From Isoetes taiwanensis (taxonomy: Eukaryota > Streptophyta > Lycopodiopsida > Isoetales > Isoetaceae): DNA of 64,000 bases. The position numbers and the translations under genes are program-made. Of the stretch, positions 12,300 through 23,341 are shown in pieces. Numbering within the stretch: the stretch's first letter is position 1; each line of letters begins with the position of its first letter. The notes below the pieces were generated by a model that worked only from the letters and a program-made list of their open reading frames with translations, was not told the origin of the DNA and did no database searches. Location of the stretch: NCBI GenBank assembly GCA_021234155.1, contig JAJEKV010000050.1:4824550-4888549 (forward strand), read 5' to 3'.

Positions 12300-13153
12300 T
12301 AAAAATTCCTTCAAATCTTGATTATGCTTTCTTCCAAGGTCCTAGCAAATTCTCCTGCAGAGCCGCCACCATCGGCCAAGCCGCAATGCACGGATGCCAT
12401 TACACAAACTGATCCGGAGCCAGACAGGAGCACGGATGCCATTAATCACTCAGGTTCAGCCTCTTGTGTAGATACTATAATGACTTATTTACAGCCTCCA
12501 GGTTTGGATACGGCTTCTCACAGGCGGACAGAGCATATTCCATCTCTCATACCTGACTCCGAGCAAGACAGAGGTCTAAATTTGCGTATAGTGGGGATAC
12601 CTGAAGCAGACTCTTGCTCAGACATTGAACAGGCTGTACAGTTCTTCACAGAGACCATGCACATTCAGCAGCCTAGTATCGGTACAGCCCAAAGAGTTGG
12701 AGCCCAGAGATCGGATCGACCTCGTCATATTGTTGTGCAGTTCACTACCTCCTTCAGCATGGTAGCCACTTGAAGAATACTAATTTTCTCGTCCCAGAAG
12801 ATCTCTCCGATACGCTTAACCAGATGACGAGGAGAGTTGTTGTGCAGAGTACGAGAGGCTAGGCTGCAAAAAAAGTGGGCAATATACAGAGGAGGTACGG
12901 CCATCATTTGCGATTAGTGGCCTCAGAATCCCTGGCTGGGATATTCATAGCGTCTCCAACACCCATGTTTCTCTGTTATTTCTTATGTTCTTTTTTCTTT
13001 GTATTGAGGTTCATCCCCTAGTTGTGTTCTTATGGGGCATATCCTTGAGTTCTACTAGGGCTTATGCCCTCTTTTTTTGTTCTGGTCCCATCACCCATTG
13101 GGTTCCCGTGGACGTTTAAAAAACTCTTATCTTATCTTATCTTATCTTATCTT
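12300..13153 (+). mobile_element. LINE fragment: ORF1 joined to 3' end, no ORF2
   Basis: An ORF1-like frame is followed within about 350 bases by a 3' end with the motif CGTGGACGTTTAAAAAACT and a (CTTAT)n tail at 13124-13153. The endonuclease and reverse transcriptase frame expected between them is absent. The 3' end resembles those at 29700 (minus strand), 31570 and 41750. Confidence 0.6.
12318..12773 (+). pseudogene. LINE ORF1-like RNA-binding protein, truncated
   Basis: The 151-codon frame carries a Pro/Ser/Thr-rich first half. From about residue 93 it has NLRIVGIPEAD, then FFTETM, AQRVG and RPRHIVVQF. That order matches the RRM-like core of L1-type ORF1 proteins (transposase-22 family), which bind the element RNA. 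The frame ends just after the last block. Coding-like sequence resumes in another frame near 12775, so the C-terminal part is frameshifted. No reverse transcriptase follows. Confidence 0.6.
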
Positions 13154-14359
13154 TCTAGATCCAAACATGCGGATTGGAAACGAGGTATTTAAAATCTTTT
13201 ATATATTGACCAACAAAAGAGTACGCCATCAATTTGGGATTTGCAGTAGGAATTTGACATCATAAACGTAGTTTGATGTTCTTTGTCTATGAATGCAGAG
13301 TTGTTACCCTCAAACTCACCAGGAATAATGTTGTGTACATGTGACAACCTCACTCATTTTAGACAACATATTTGAACTATGATCACATGTAGGCATGCAT
13401 TCTAAAATGCATGTGTGCCTTCTGGTGTAAAAGCTTTTGAGGCCTGATATATATGTATCCCTCCTGCTATAAAAGCTTCCGAGGCACATTTCTTACTTTC
13501 AGGAGTTTTCGTCGCCCTACTAGCATAGAATTTCAGTTGTCTTTGTAGATTTTGTTCTGTGGCTACAACAAGAAAGAAGAATATTTTTTGTGATAAAGCA
13601 TTTTTATTTGGTTTTGCAACTAATTTTCTCTGCATTGGGGTCATTGAGGTTTGTAGGAGATTAAGGCATGTATATATGGCAGACATTTATGGGTCTCCGC
13701 TTCATAAAAGAAAAGTATTATGGTGCTTATTGCATAGTTGGGTTTTTTGCACAAAGTTATCCTCTAATACAATCTTCTTTTATGAATGGTATTTTGGATC
13801 TAACAATCTTTTATAAATGGTATCTTGGATTTATAAATGAAATTATGAACTCTTACATCATTATGGTCTAGGCATATTGAGAGACTTCAAAGCTTCATGC
13901 CAACAAACAATGTATGTCTGATGGTTAAGTATACACATGACCATACAAAATTCAAAACAATGAGGGTAAAGAAAATAACATGTACTGCCTAATACTGCAT
14001 AATGTGAGGGCAAAGAAAATAAGGTTTAGGGTACTGTGGTGCCCATTTGTGAAGATAGACTAATGGGCTTAAAGATACGAGATTTGATTGCCACAATGAT
14101 TTCATATGCATGCCTTTGTTGTTGTATCTAAGAGTATGGATCGTAAATATTGCGCTTTAGACATTCTTGTGGGTCTAATTTCGAACTATTTAGACCATCT
14201 ATTGTCCTTCGTTCTTAAGGTAAATAATGCACATGCATCAATCACTAGTATATTGAACATAAGCAATTCGTCATATGTGCTATTTGCTTTTAGTTCCCTT
14301 CATAGAAGTTGGAGGTATGAGGCTCACCACCGGCATAGCCATACTTAGGGATTTTGTTC
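13154..14359. other. No recognisable gene
   Basis: AT-rich intergenic DNA with short overlapping frames only. Confidence 0.4.
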
Positions 14360-14490
14360 TTGGGCATAGAACCCTGGAAGAGCGCTTCAGAACGATTAGC
14401 ATTGGGGACAATGGACGCCCCTATGTCATTGGTAAAATGGCTTCTGACTGGTAGCATTCGTAGATGGAACAATGTGGATGCATAAAGTTA

Positions 14491-14541
<51 letters not shown>
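14360..14541 (+). mobile_element. Retroposon 3' end with (CTAT)n tail
   Basis: A non-coding 3' end runs into about 12 copies of CTAT at 14491-14541. By analogy with the other microsatellite-tailed ends in the window this is probably the 3' end of a LINE or SINE. The 5' limit is not visible. Confidence 0.4.
14491..14541. repeat. Microsatellite (CTAT)n
   Basis: About 12-13 perfect tetranucleotide copies at the end of a retroposon-like 3' end. Confidence 0.9.
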
Positions 14542-15479
14542 AAACACTTTATGGTGGTATAATGCTAAGAATATCAAAGGATCTTTTTGGACATTTTGAT
14601 GATAGTAGGCGATTTTCACTTTGAGAACAAAGCTCGAGAAAAACCATTAGGGAGATAGTAAAGCATTTTGTTTATCTGGTTATAGGCGAAGCCTGAATTT
14701 TGAGACTGGAAGGATGCAAGTTGTAGCCTACGGAAAAATAGTTCTTATAATGTTTAGTTTTATTGAGGTTTAATCCCCATGCATATTTTGCCAGATTGCA
14801 TCTCCAGGCCTTTTGACTCCTAATATGTGGATTAGTTATCTTGGATTTCCCCAAGATACTAGGAAAATGCTCTTGAATAGAATCCTTCCAGTCTCAAACT
14901 TTGGATAGACATTGAAAGTATTTTGTTCAATGTGTAGAGAATTAGCTTCTACATGAAGATCTTTGGATGCTAAATAGTTGCCTGTAAGCAAGGTAAAGTG
15001 TTTCGGCTGTATTTAATTGACTTTGATAGCCTTGCATGTAAGGGTCAAACTAAATTTGACACTTTCTTGAAAAATACTTTATGTAATTTAAATTATGCAC
15101 TCTTTGATATATGAGGCATATGGTAGCATTTTTATAACATTTAAGCATTTTTCTGCTTTTTTAAATGGTCAACTCGCACATGAGGCTCCATACATGGGAT
15201 TAATAGTTTGATGATTGACATTTTTGTGAGTTGTTTAAGTACGGATTTTGCACTAGGTATTTTCTGCAGTAAAAACTTTGGCATTGAGTATCTTTATGTA
15301 CAGGGCGAATTTTTGCACCAAATCTAACAAGAGAAATGTTCGCGGTAGTCTTGGCAGCCATGATAAATTTCTTGTAAAGGTAATCCACATCAAATTATAT
15401 AAAATAGGTCAGAATAAAAGCTATTTCTTTGTGCCCTGATTACAGTATCAAGATGAATACTTTATTCTATATCCGAAAT
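14542..15479. other. No recognisable gene
   Basis: AT-rich sequence between the retroposon tail and the inverted-duplication arm. It has short frames only. Confidence 0.4.
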
Positions 15480-16284
15480 CCAGATTTGTAGGAAGGATAA
15501 AAAAATTTCTCCTATGTGAACATGCAGTTGTCTACTACAAGCGTCAACAATCAATTATTTGGGAAGCCAGGAATTCAATAAGTATTGGAGTACAAAAAAT
15601 CCCGCCGAAAATGATTAGGTTATGGCAAACAGAAATCGGCGTAGCCGAAATTTGCCCACATCAGCTAGTTGCTTGCAACATTATTCGTCTACTCCACTGT
15701 CAAACATATCATGTGGCCACTTACGTCTTTAAATCTATATGTCGGTTGTTAGGCCATGTCTGATTTTGAGATAGAACTGAAACTGATTGTTTTTACCTCA
15801 GACTTTCAAAAACCGCAGTCAAGTTTCTTATCTTAGGAAGCTTGGACTCTCAAAAACCTCAGTCAATGGATAAGCTCCTTATGGATAAGCTTAGACTTGA
15901 AAAAACCAAGTCAATCAAATCTCCTTATGCTGGTACGGATACTGTTTAGATTAGCAACACGATTGTAGATTGTTTGCTCGTTTACATAACATTCTCTAAG
16001 TATATCAGCGAGGAAATCAGATCAATAAGATCAATAGAAGGATATTCAAATGGAAGGCCAAACGTATCTGATGATAAGCTTAATAAGTAAACTTTAACAT
16101 GTCAGGTTTGCATCTGACATTTCATAGATAAGATACAACATTGTTGGGGAAACATACAAGAATGCAATTGGATATCTTATGGTATGCCTTGACGGAAAAA
16201 TACATTACTAACCGAACCGGAAAATTTGCGATTTCAACCGGTTGGTTTATAGTGTTCCCACATACAAGCATACAAGAATGCATC

Positions 16285-16400
16285 ACATGGTATGCCTGAC
16301 AACATTTGGCCCACCCACTCTACAACTGCTTACGGCTGGGACGTTTCATTGTACCGGCAAGTAATTATCGGTTGCAACTTGCAATTGCCAAGACAAGAAC
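16285..16400 (+). promoter_or_regulatory. Conserved SAUR upstream block (gene A)
   Basis: A CATCACATGGTATGCCTGAC motif, a TTTGGCCCAC motif and a GTACCGGCAAGTAATTATC motif occur in this order about 170-290 bases before the start codon. The same set occurs upstream of the other SAUR genes. GGCCCA is a site-II/TCP-type core. A CCGACA (reverse of the ARF-preferred TGTCGG) at 16403-16408 is a possible auxin response element. A TATAAAA box lies at about 16482. Confidence 0.55.
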
Positions 16401-16568
16401 CTCCGACAAGAACCATATATGATCTGTTGGAAATTGGAATGGGGTCCATGCATTTATTATGCAGTCAATACCCAATCCTGGCTATAAAACCCATCCTACT
16501 CTTCCATATTCCAACACTTCTCTCTTCACATACCTTTACCTGCAGATTCTTACCTTCTATAGCTTGCC

Positions 16569-17027
16569 ATGGCTTCTTTGAGATCTAAGCTGGAGAAATT
16601 CTCTAATTTCCTGCAAAGAAAGAGCATGTTATCAAGATCAAGTTCTTCCGTTAGTAGCAGAAGCAGCTCTTTTCGGTCCAGACGTAGTTCTTTTGAATCA
16701 CAAAGGCAAATGAGTGATTTGGACAGTGATTATGAGAGAGGAGATGCATCTTGTTCTGAGATTTCAGAAATGCCAGAAGGGTGTGTGGCAATGTATGTGG
16801 GAGAGCAAAGACGCAGATTTGTTGTGCCAACTGTAGTTTTAAGCCACCCTTTGATGAGAAGATTGCTTGATAGATCTGCCGAAGAATATGGATTTGAATA
16901 CAGTGGAGGCCTCGCAATACCATGTGACTCTGTTCTGTTTGAGCACTTTTTGTGGCTTTTGGAAAAGAATCAGAAGCAGGCAGCTCAACTGGCAGTTGAT
17001 GAGTTGCTAGATTTCTATGCCACTTAG
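16569..17027 (+). CDS. SAUR family protein (gene A)
   Basis: This encodes a 152-residue small auxin up-regulated RNA protein. Residues 1-65 form a basic then Ser-rich N terminus with an acidic DLDSDYE stretch. The SAUR domain runs from about 68 to 137 (MPEGCVAMYVGEQRRRFVVP, LSHPLMRRLLDRSAEEYGFEY, IPCDSVLFEHFLWLL). The tail is LLDFYAT. SAURs typically bind and inhibit PP2C.D phosphatases, which activates plasma-membrane H+-ATPases and promotes cell expansion; this is family knowledge. The gene has no intron, as is usual. Its start is favoured by a GCCATGGC context and a TATA box about 85 bases upstream. It is the inverted duplicate of gene E (35683-36141) and has no visible defect. Confidence 0.92.
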   Translation: MASLRSKLEKFSNFLQRKSMLSRSSSSVSSRSSSFRSRRSSFESQRQMSDLDSDYERGDASCSEISEMPEGCVAMYVGEQRRRFVVPTVVLSHPLMRRLLDRSAEEYGFEYSGGLAIPCDSVLFEHFLWLLEKNQKQAAQLAVDELLDFYAT

Positions 17028-17072
17028 GAAGAACAAAATTAGTTTCCTATTTACTCTTTTGTACAGAAACTG

Positions 17073-17087
17073 CCCCCATTTTTGGGG
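17073..17087 (+). promoter_or_regulatory. 3' UTR palindrome of gene A
   Basis: An inverted repeat CCCCC-ATTTTT-GGGG lies about 45 bases after the stop codon. It sits next to GTACAGAAACTGCC and TAATGAATACACACC, which are conserved after all SAUR genes here. It could fold as an RNA hairpin. Confidence 0.45.
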
Positions 17088-17394
17088 TAATGAATACACA
17101 CCAAGCTTTGTTTCCATTGAATGTACCTTTCTTTCTTCACATTATAGTTTAAAAAGCAGGCTCTTTCTAGGTGCTAATTAATCAAGTAACCAACTTATGA
17201 TTCAAGATATTGACCAACCATATCCTTATTGCACCTTCTAACAGCCTTCATTTCTTGCAAACCAATACTTGACTTGTTACAGTATTTAAATCTCTTGGTT
17301 CCCGCAAAGGTATCAACAATGAGTTACATGAAAGGAAGAAGAGTCTTATTTTGATTCTCCAGGAGTCCCCAAGGATGTCGTGTTGGCCTTGATG

Positions 17395-17520
17395 AAAATG
17401 CAGAGCCTCAGTTGTATTCAAAACCATACTCTTCAGGAGATTTGTCAAGTATGCCAGAATGGAACCTGTCTTGTTTGAGCACTACATATGGTTTTTGAAG
17501 GAGGCTTCTTCTCATGTTTA
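17395..17520. pseudogene. Head-to-head SAUR fragments
   Basis: About 45 bases of SAUR sequence in antisense (EEYGF block, 17395-17440) are joined directly to about 70 bases in sense orientation encoding MEPVLFEHYIWFLK. The same joined structure occurs, reversed, at 35148-35310, so it predates the inverted duplication. Confidence 0.65.
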
Positions 17521-18046
17521 GGCCTGCTGTTTAAGAGACATTTTAATTCTGAGTATGAGACATGCTTTTATGAAAAAATACGTGCTTCTTTTATTCCAAA
17601 TTACCATGCATTATTTCTCATCTTGTCAGAGTCTTCTTATTTGCAATATTATCTGTTTAGTGACATCCAAAATCAGCATTTCCACTTCTTTATTTCTAAC
17701 CTGCATAGCAATTCTGGTTATAAACAAAACCAAATACGCATTTCCCTGTCATTCCATTCATGCATTTCAAAGTGTTTTTGGCTATTATATTGCAAATTGA
17801 GTCAAGATATTGTTGTGTCCTAAGAATTCATTTGATGGAAATAGATTCAATGGACAAAACGCTATAGGAGGTTGTTTTAAGCGCAGAAATATACCAAAAG
17901 GGTTGAAATTCAAATGGCTCTACTGTCAAATACAAGAAGGAAGACAAAATATTAGACAGAAGCGTTTAATGGATTGTATTGGTTCTCTTTATCATCCCAA
18001 ACTGGTGTATCTGTACATCAAGCCTGAATTTAACAGTCACGATAGA

Positions 18047-18340
18047 AATCTAACAGATCCTCAATCTGGATTTGGGCTGCCTGCTTCTTGTCCTTTTACA
18101 AATGACATAACATAAACGACAAGGCCTCGCCAAGAATCAAATTCATGTTTCGTCAACTATCAAGCAGTCTTCTCATAGATGGGTGGCTCAAATAACATAT
18201 ATTTCCCACAAATATATTCAGAGACTTCTCAAAACTCAGCACACATATATTTCCAACATTCTTCAGGGACTTTCCAAAGCTCAGCGCCAAAGAATTTGAC
18301 CTTGCTAGCAATTCTTTCTTGTGAAGCAAATACAAAAAAT
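18047..18340 (-). pseudogene. SAUR pseudogene, MAF-type
   Basis: A minus-strand frame at 18153-18335 shows KKELLARSNS, FGKSLKN and SHPSMRRLLDS blocks. These correspond to the N-terminal, VPEGC-region and LLDR parts of a SAUR like the fragment at 25010. A repeated FGKSL-type block suggests a small internal duplication. It pairs with 34430-34750 in the other arm. Confidence 0.6.
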
Positions 18341-19441
18341 ATTCACAGCGAACTACTCAGAAAATTTGCACAATTTAACCTTCAAGTCAGCCATTTTTAT
18401 GTGCTAAAAAATGAATAAATTACAGAGAACTGGTTTGTTTGTGCTAGAAGAAAGGTACTGGTTGCAGTCAGTTTCATTTCAGAATGGACGTAAGGACAAG
18501 TACGAAGGACGACAAATTTCTCATATGTAGCACATGCAGTTTGTCTTCAATCATAACAGGTCTAGCATGGCCACAGTGGGGCTGGGCTTACCTTCCTATG
18601 AGCAAAATTTGGGAGAAGTGCTGAAGATAAAGGTGGAAACAAAAGATTCCATTGCTACGCAGGCTGTGGGATAATGTATCATTCAACCCACGAGTTAGAT
18701 GCTTCCAAGATTGTTCCTTGGTATGCTGTCAGCGATATCACGTGATCACTATGTATTTTAAATGTATTTTAAATGTATATCGATAACGATAGCGCATCTA
18801 TGATGCATATAACACAGTTCTTATCTCAAGCTTAACTTTATGCTTTACTGGCATAAACGTATTCCAATGGAAGCATAGGGGTTAGTTGCAACCTGCAGCA
18901 ACTGTTAGCACATATATGTTATATACTGTACTGATAGCTGATAAGTTTTATATTACATATGCTATCTGTTACTGCGTTCATTCTTGTTAAGGTCTTAAAG
19001 TTGGACATGGAAACCTGCAAGAAAGTCAGACGAATAAGAGGATTCAAACTATGGAACGAAAAAAATCCTTACCAGTAGCAATACATTGTGCTGCACCCAC
19101 AACTTATCCTCTAGTTGATAGAACGTGCCTGGTCTTTAGTGTTGATATTTAGCCCTCAACTAGGCATCACATACAAGAATCCATCACATGGCATGCCATT
19201 GTACTCGCAAGTAATCATCAGTCGCAGTTGACAAGCAATGCCGGAAGTAAGACAAGCAATATGATTCGTTTGAATGCGCAGACAAATGTATGTGATGCAT
19301 TGGAGATTAGGGTCCACCAATTTATTATGTACCCAATCGTCCTTGTTGCAGTATTTGTATCCAGGCTCTAAATCCAAGCCCTGCTCTTCCATATTCCAAC
19401 ACTTCCTTCTTCTTCACATAGTCTTACTTCCTACTGCTTGC

Positions 19442-19568
19442 TATGGCTGCTCCTTTTGATCCAAACATAGTTCTTTTGAATCACAAAAGCAAAAGAGGGA
19501 CTTGGACAGTGATTATGAGGAAAATGCGCCGTGTATTGAGGTTTCAGAAATGCCATGTGTGGTTAACG
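19442..19568 (+). pseudogene. Truncated SAUR pseudogene at the arm-1 edge
   Basis: This is the partner of gene D (32830-33276). It begins ATGGCT, then lacks about 100 bases of the Ser-rich region. It resumes at the SFESQ and DLDSDYEE blocks in a shifted frame and ends at codons for MPCV. The end coincides with the end of the inverted duplication. Its TATA box has decayed to TCTAAAT. It shares with gene D the loss of Glu-Gly from MPEGC. Confidence 0.75.
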
Positions 19569-19848
19569 CGTGGAAGCCTCAACGATAACGCACAGACGCG
19601 AGCAGCCTTAGCAATTCAAAATATATAAAATAGAAAAAAGTATCTACCGCTTTATCTGGACAAAATGGATCTACATCTGTTACATCCTTCTATCCTTCTG
19701 CCCCCGTTAATGTAGCTTGAAGCAACCTAAAATCGAGGAAATGAAGCAAACTGTGATGCTCCACCTTGCATGAACACTCTACCCGCTCTGCAACTTTTAG
19801 AAGCAGCACCGAAAATGACCTTTCATACCAGGGCTGTAGATCATACAT
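19569..19848. other. Unique insert before the U6 pseudogene
   Basis: This stretch is absent from the other SAUR units. Together with the U6-like piece it forms an insertion in a SAUR-derived segment. No coding motif is seen. Confidence 0.35.
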
Positions 19849-19922
19849 CGTGTGTCATCCTTGCGCGGGGCCATGCTAATCTTCTCTGCATCCTTCCAAT
19901 TTTATTGGATGTTCAGAAGGAC
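19849..19922 (-). ncRNA. U6 snRNA pseudogene (5' three quarters)
   Basis: The minus strand follows U6 from near its 5' end through the ACATCC region, AAAATTGGAA, the ACAGAGA-type box (here GCAGAGAAG), GATTAGCATGGCCCC, GCGCAAGGATGACAC. It has a few substitutions and loses similarity just after GACAC. The 3' part with the terminal T run is missing. No TATA or upstream sequence element typical of plant U6 promoters is evident. It is therefore a dispersed, probably retroposed, pseudogene. Confidence 0.8.
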
Positions 19923-20295
19923 AAAAATCTCACATTCATGAACCGATCATCAATCTGGATTTGGGCTGTCTGCTTCTTCTTGTCCTTCTGCAGAGGGCAC
20001 TTAGCGCACAATAGCTCCACTCAAAGTTGTGATATGGTAATCTGTATTACTTTAAAATGCACGGAAGGAATGACTGGGGTTTTCGTTTATAACCAGAATG
20101 GCTTGGTAGTCAAATAGATCTCTATGCAAGATCACAAACAAAATGTGGAAATGCTGGTTTGGATGTTCACTAAATAGAAGGGTCTGACAAGATGATATAC
20201 AATGCATGGCAAAAAAAGCACGATATAAGTATCCCCAAAAATTAAATTTCTTTCATACAACGGATCCTAAACATGAAGAGAAGCTTGAACCCTTG

Positions 20296-20420
20296 CTTAA
20301 TTGCCATATGAATTTGAGAGCTCGCCTACCTCTGATTGGTCGTCCTCTCCAAAAATCGTACTGAAGAGTATGGCTTTGAATACTGGAGGCATTAGCATTT
20401 TCATCAAAGGAAACACAAGT
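20296..20420. pseudogene. SAUR fragments in opposed orientation
   Basis: An antisense piece of the SAUR C terminus near 20310 is followed by a sense piece encoding EEYGFEYWRH-like sequence near 20363-20395. The segment is collinear with 35148-35420. It lies about 400 bases 3' of gene B. Confidence 0.5.
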
Positions 20421-20765
20421 GTCCACAACACAAGCGCCCCCAAGGACCCCTGGAACATCAAAACAAGATTCTTCTTTTTAAAATCGCTGTCCATGCCACA
20501 ATGACCTTGATACCACTGCCAGAAGCAGCCTGTGCAACTCACCCTGAAGGAACGAACAACAGATTTGACCAGGAAGTAAAGGGATATGAGACACTGCTAG
20601 CTGTTAGAAGGTGCAACAAGGATATGGTTGGCTAATTATCTGAACATATTTGGTTGATTATTTGACTGATTAGCACCTAGATAATCTTAGAAAGATCTTA
20701 AAAGTGGTCCCTTTGGGAAGAAACATGATCCTTTCAATGGAAACAAAATTGGTGTATATTCATTA

Positions 20766-20779
20766 CCCCAAAATTGGGG
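20766..20779 (-). promoter_or_regulatory. 3' UTR palindrome of gene B
   Basis: A perfect 14-base palindrome, CCCCAAAATTGGGG, lies about 50 bases beyond the stop codon. It is next to the conserved CAGTTTCTGTACA stretch. Confidence 0.5.
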
Positions 20780-20824
20780 GCAGTTTCTGTACATAAGAGT
20801 ATATCGAGAGCTAAAAATGTTCTT

Positions 20825-21271
20825 CTAAGAGGCATAGAAATCTAACAGCTCATCAATTGCCAGTTGAGCTGCCTGCTTCTGATTCTTTTCTAAGAGCCAT
20901 AAAAAATGCTCAAACAGGACAAAGTCACATGGTATTGTGAGGCCTCCAATGTATTTAAATCCATATTCCTCGGCAGATCTATCAAGCAATCTTCTCATCA
21001 AGGGGTGGCTCAAAACTGCAGTTGGCACAACAAATCTGCGCCTTTGCTCTCCCACATACATTGCTACACAACCTTCTGGCATTTCTGAAACCTCCACAGA
21101 ATCCTCGTAATCACTGTCCAAGTCACTCATTTCCCTTTGTGATTCAAAGGAACTACGTTTAGACCCAAAGGAGTTGCTCCTGCTACTACCAGAATAACTT
21201 GATCTTGATAGCATACTTTTCCTTTGCAGGAAACTAGAGAAACTTTCCAGTTTAGATCTCAAAGGATTCAT
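20825..21271 (-). CDS. SAUR family protein (gene B)
   Basis: This encodes a 148-residue SAUR protein that begins M-N-P-L instead of M-A-S-L. The Ser-rich N terminus and acidic DLDSDYEDS stretch end near residue 61, followed by the complete domain (MPEGCVAMYVGEQRRRFVVP, LLDRSAEEYGFKY, FEHFLWLL) and the LLDFYAS tail. Small differences from gene A include GFKYIGG for GFEYSGG. The frame is intact. A TATAAAACC box (reverse strand, about 21350-21357) lies about 80 bases upstream. The predicted role is the same as gene A. A decayed duplicate lies at 1-419. Confidence 0.92.
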   Translation of the reverse strand: MNPLRSKLESFSSFLQRKSMLSRSSYSGSSRSNSFGSKRSSFESQREMSDLDSDYEDSVEVSEMPEGCVAMYVGEQRRRFVVPTAVLSHPLMRRLLDRSAEEYGFKYIGGLTIPCDFVLFEHFLWLLEKNQKQAAQLAIDELLDFYAS

Positions 21272-21479
21272 GGCAAAACACTAGAAGGTAAGAATCTGCA
21301 AATTAGAATACGTGAAGAGAGAAGTGCTGGAATATGGAAGAGAAGGATTGGTTTTATAGCCAGGATGAGTGCGGTGCAACAAGGACAATTGATTGTATAA
21401 CAAATGCATGGCCCCCATTCTTCTTTTCAGCGCATGGTCTGCACATCCCAACAAGTCATATGCATTTTGTCTACCAATT

Positions 21480-21580
21480 GCAACCGATAATTACTTGCCG
21501 GTACGATGAAATTGTCCCAGCCGTAAGCAGTTGTAGAGTGGGCCAAACTTGTCAGGCATACCATGTGATGGGTTCTTGTA
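21480..21580 (-). promoter_or_regulatory. Conserved SAUR upstream block (gene B)
   Basis: On the minus strand, the CATCACATGGTATGCCTGAC-type motif, TTTGGCCCAC and GTACCGGCAAGTAATTATC occur in the same order and spacing as upstream of gene A. The block is also kept in the decayed copy at about 601-705. Confidence 0.55.
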
Positions 21581-22959
21581 TCTAGTGTAAAAAATGAACA
21601 CCAAATGCAAGGCACATTCTACCAACTGATGAGGATAAGTTTAGACAGTGCAGATGCAGCACACAGTGACTGTATAGGGTAGCATAGAACTATGCTGTGC
21701 AAGATGCAAACCTGACATAATAAAGTTTACTTACGTTACCATATGTAAAACAAACCAGTCATCAATATGATACATATAGGTCAAACCTTTGGAAACAACT
21801 CATTTGAAACATGAAGTGTAAAAATTATACGTGGTGAGCATGTCGGATAAAGATTTTATAGCTTGTATGATGCATGCATAATTCAGCTAAATATCAGTAA
21901 ATTTTAAAATCCTAATGCCCTCTACTTTATGCCATAAAAGCAGTATGTAATCATGTCGCTCATTTAACACTACCATGATATTGTTAACAGCATAAGGTGT
22001 TATAGTTGACAGCTTGCACATTGACTGAGGTTTTAGAAGCTCTAAGCTTTATGATCTTGAAATATAATCCATTAAATGCCGAAATCATAAATGGCCTACC
22101 GATGCAGATTTAAAGACATAAGTGGCTACATGGTATCCTGACAGTATACCAAAGAACAATTTTGCAAGCAACTAGAGACAATTACATGCCATGATATAGT
22201 AGTTGATTGAATTTCATACAATCTGCAGACTCGCGTGTCCACAGAGGAGAAAAATTGTTGTCCTTGTGCTAGTCTTATTATAACATGCAGCCTCCCAATA
22301 TGGAAAGATACCCAGTTAGACCTTCCCAATATGGGAAGATCAATAGAAACATTAATTCATTTTCCTATGTTCCCTTTTCATATTTTAAGTTGAACATTTT
22401 TTTCGTCCTTTGATCTTGCCTACCATGGATATTAGCTTCTGTGCTTTACATTTTAATTCGACTCTTTGTGTATACTCTTGCGCCTCAAACAAGTACCTGG
22501 AAATAATACCTTTACCCGGTTGACAAAGAAAAGTAATCTACAGTATTTTGAGATTCTCACATGATTGGGAAATGGACTGCTTGTCTATTACTTCGAAACA
22601 AGTGGTTGTCTGGTAAACAAATTTAGGTACTATGATGCGTAAGTAGCCAACAGATTGATATGGAAAACATCAATGATGAAAGAATGTACAACACTGCACA
22701 TGGTAATTTAACTAGAAACAGTGTGCGATTATCAAGAAAAAGAGCATGCTATTCTGAAATGAGAGCATTTTTCTGCTTCATAATGAATATTTGTTCTGTA
22801 CAGCAGGCCCCATACATGACCGAAAAATTAAACAGACTAAACGTGAGGACAAGTTTAAACTCTAGCCTAACTATTCAAAGAAATATGAGAGGTCATGTAC
22901 CTGGAGTTGATATGCATGCTGCTGATTCCTTCACCAAAAGCCATACGATGTGCTCAAGC
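21581..22959. other. Intergenic DNA of the duplicated unit
   Basis: Non-coding sequence is duplicated at about 700-2040. It has only short frames and nothing recognisable. Confidence 0.5.
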
Positions 22960-23050
22960 AAAGCCGGGCTCCCATGGTAATGTGCATGAGAAATCTTCTG
23001 AAGAGTATGGATTTGAATACTTCTGAGTTCTTGGTGAACACGAGTGCACA
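22960..23050 (+). pseudogene. Short sense SAUR fragment
   Basis: This encodes a RNLLKSMDLNTSE-like stretch whose nucleotides correspond to the SSEEYGFEY block of SAUR genes. It lies 3' of the minus-strand SAUR pseudogene C and belongs to the recurring inverted-fragment unit. Confidence 0.45.
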
Positions 23051-23341
23051 TTGGCTCAATTATCTTGATACACTGCCTCTGCACCTTAGCCTGGGCAACT
23101 TAGCACACAAACAACAGAGAGGAAAATACAGAGTATTGGGATATGGGATAATGCAGGCGCTTAGAAGGTGTAACAAGGATATGGTTGAAGCATAAATAGT
23201 TGATTATTTGACTGATTAAAGGCTCTTTTGGGAAAAAATATGGTACACTCAATGGAAAGAAAAATTGGTGTGTATTCATTACCCCAGAATTAGGACCAGT
23301 TCCTGTACATAAGAGTATATAAAAAGCTAAAATTGTTCCTC

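Larger units (their letters stand above)
15480..19568 (+). repeat. Inverted duplication, arm 1
   Basis: This arm is the reverse complement of 33073-37030. Matching pairs include the SAUR genes 16569-17027 and 35683-36141, the fragments at 17395-17520 and 35148-35310, the pseudogenes at 18047-18340 and 34430-34750, and the block with GGCCACAGTGGGGCTGG near 18570 opposite 34200. The arm ends inside the coding part of a SAUR pseudogene at 19568. It is separated from arm 2 by about 13.5 kb. Confidence 0.85.

Noticed and set aside
14491-14541. CTAT repeats as a CRISPR-like array
   Set aside because: Perfect tetranucleotide microsatellite with no spacers, in a plant nuclear context.
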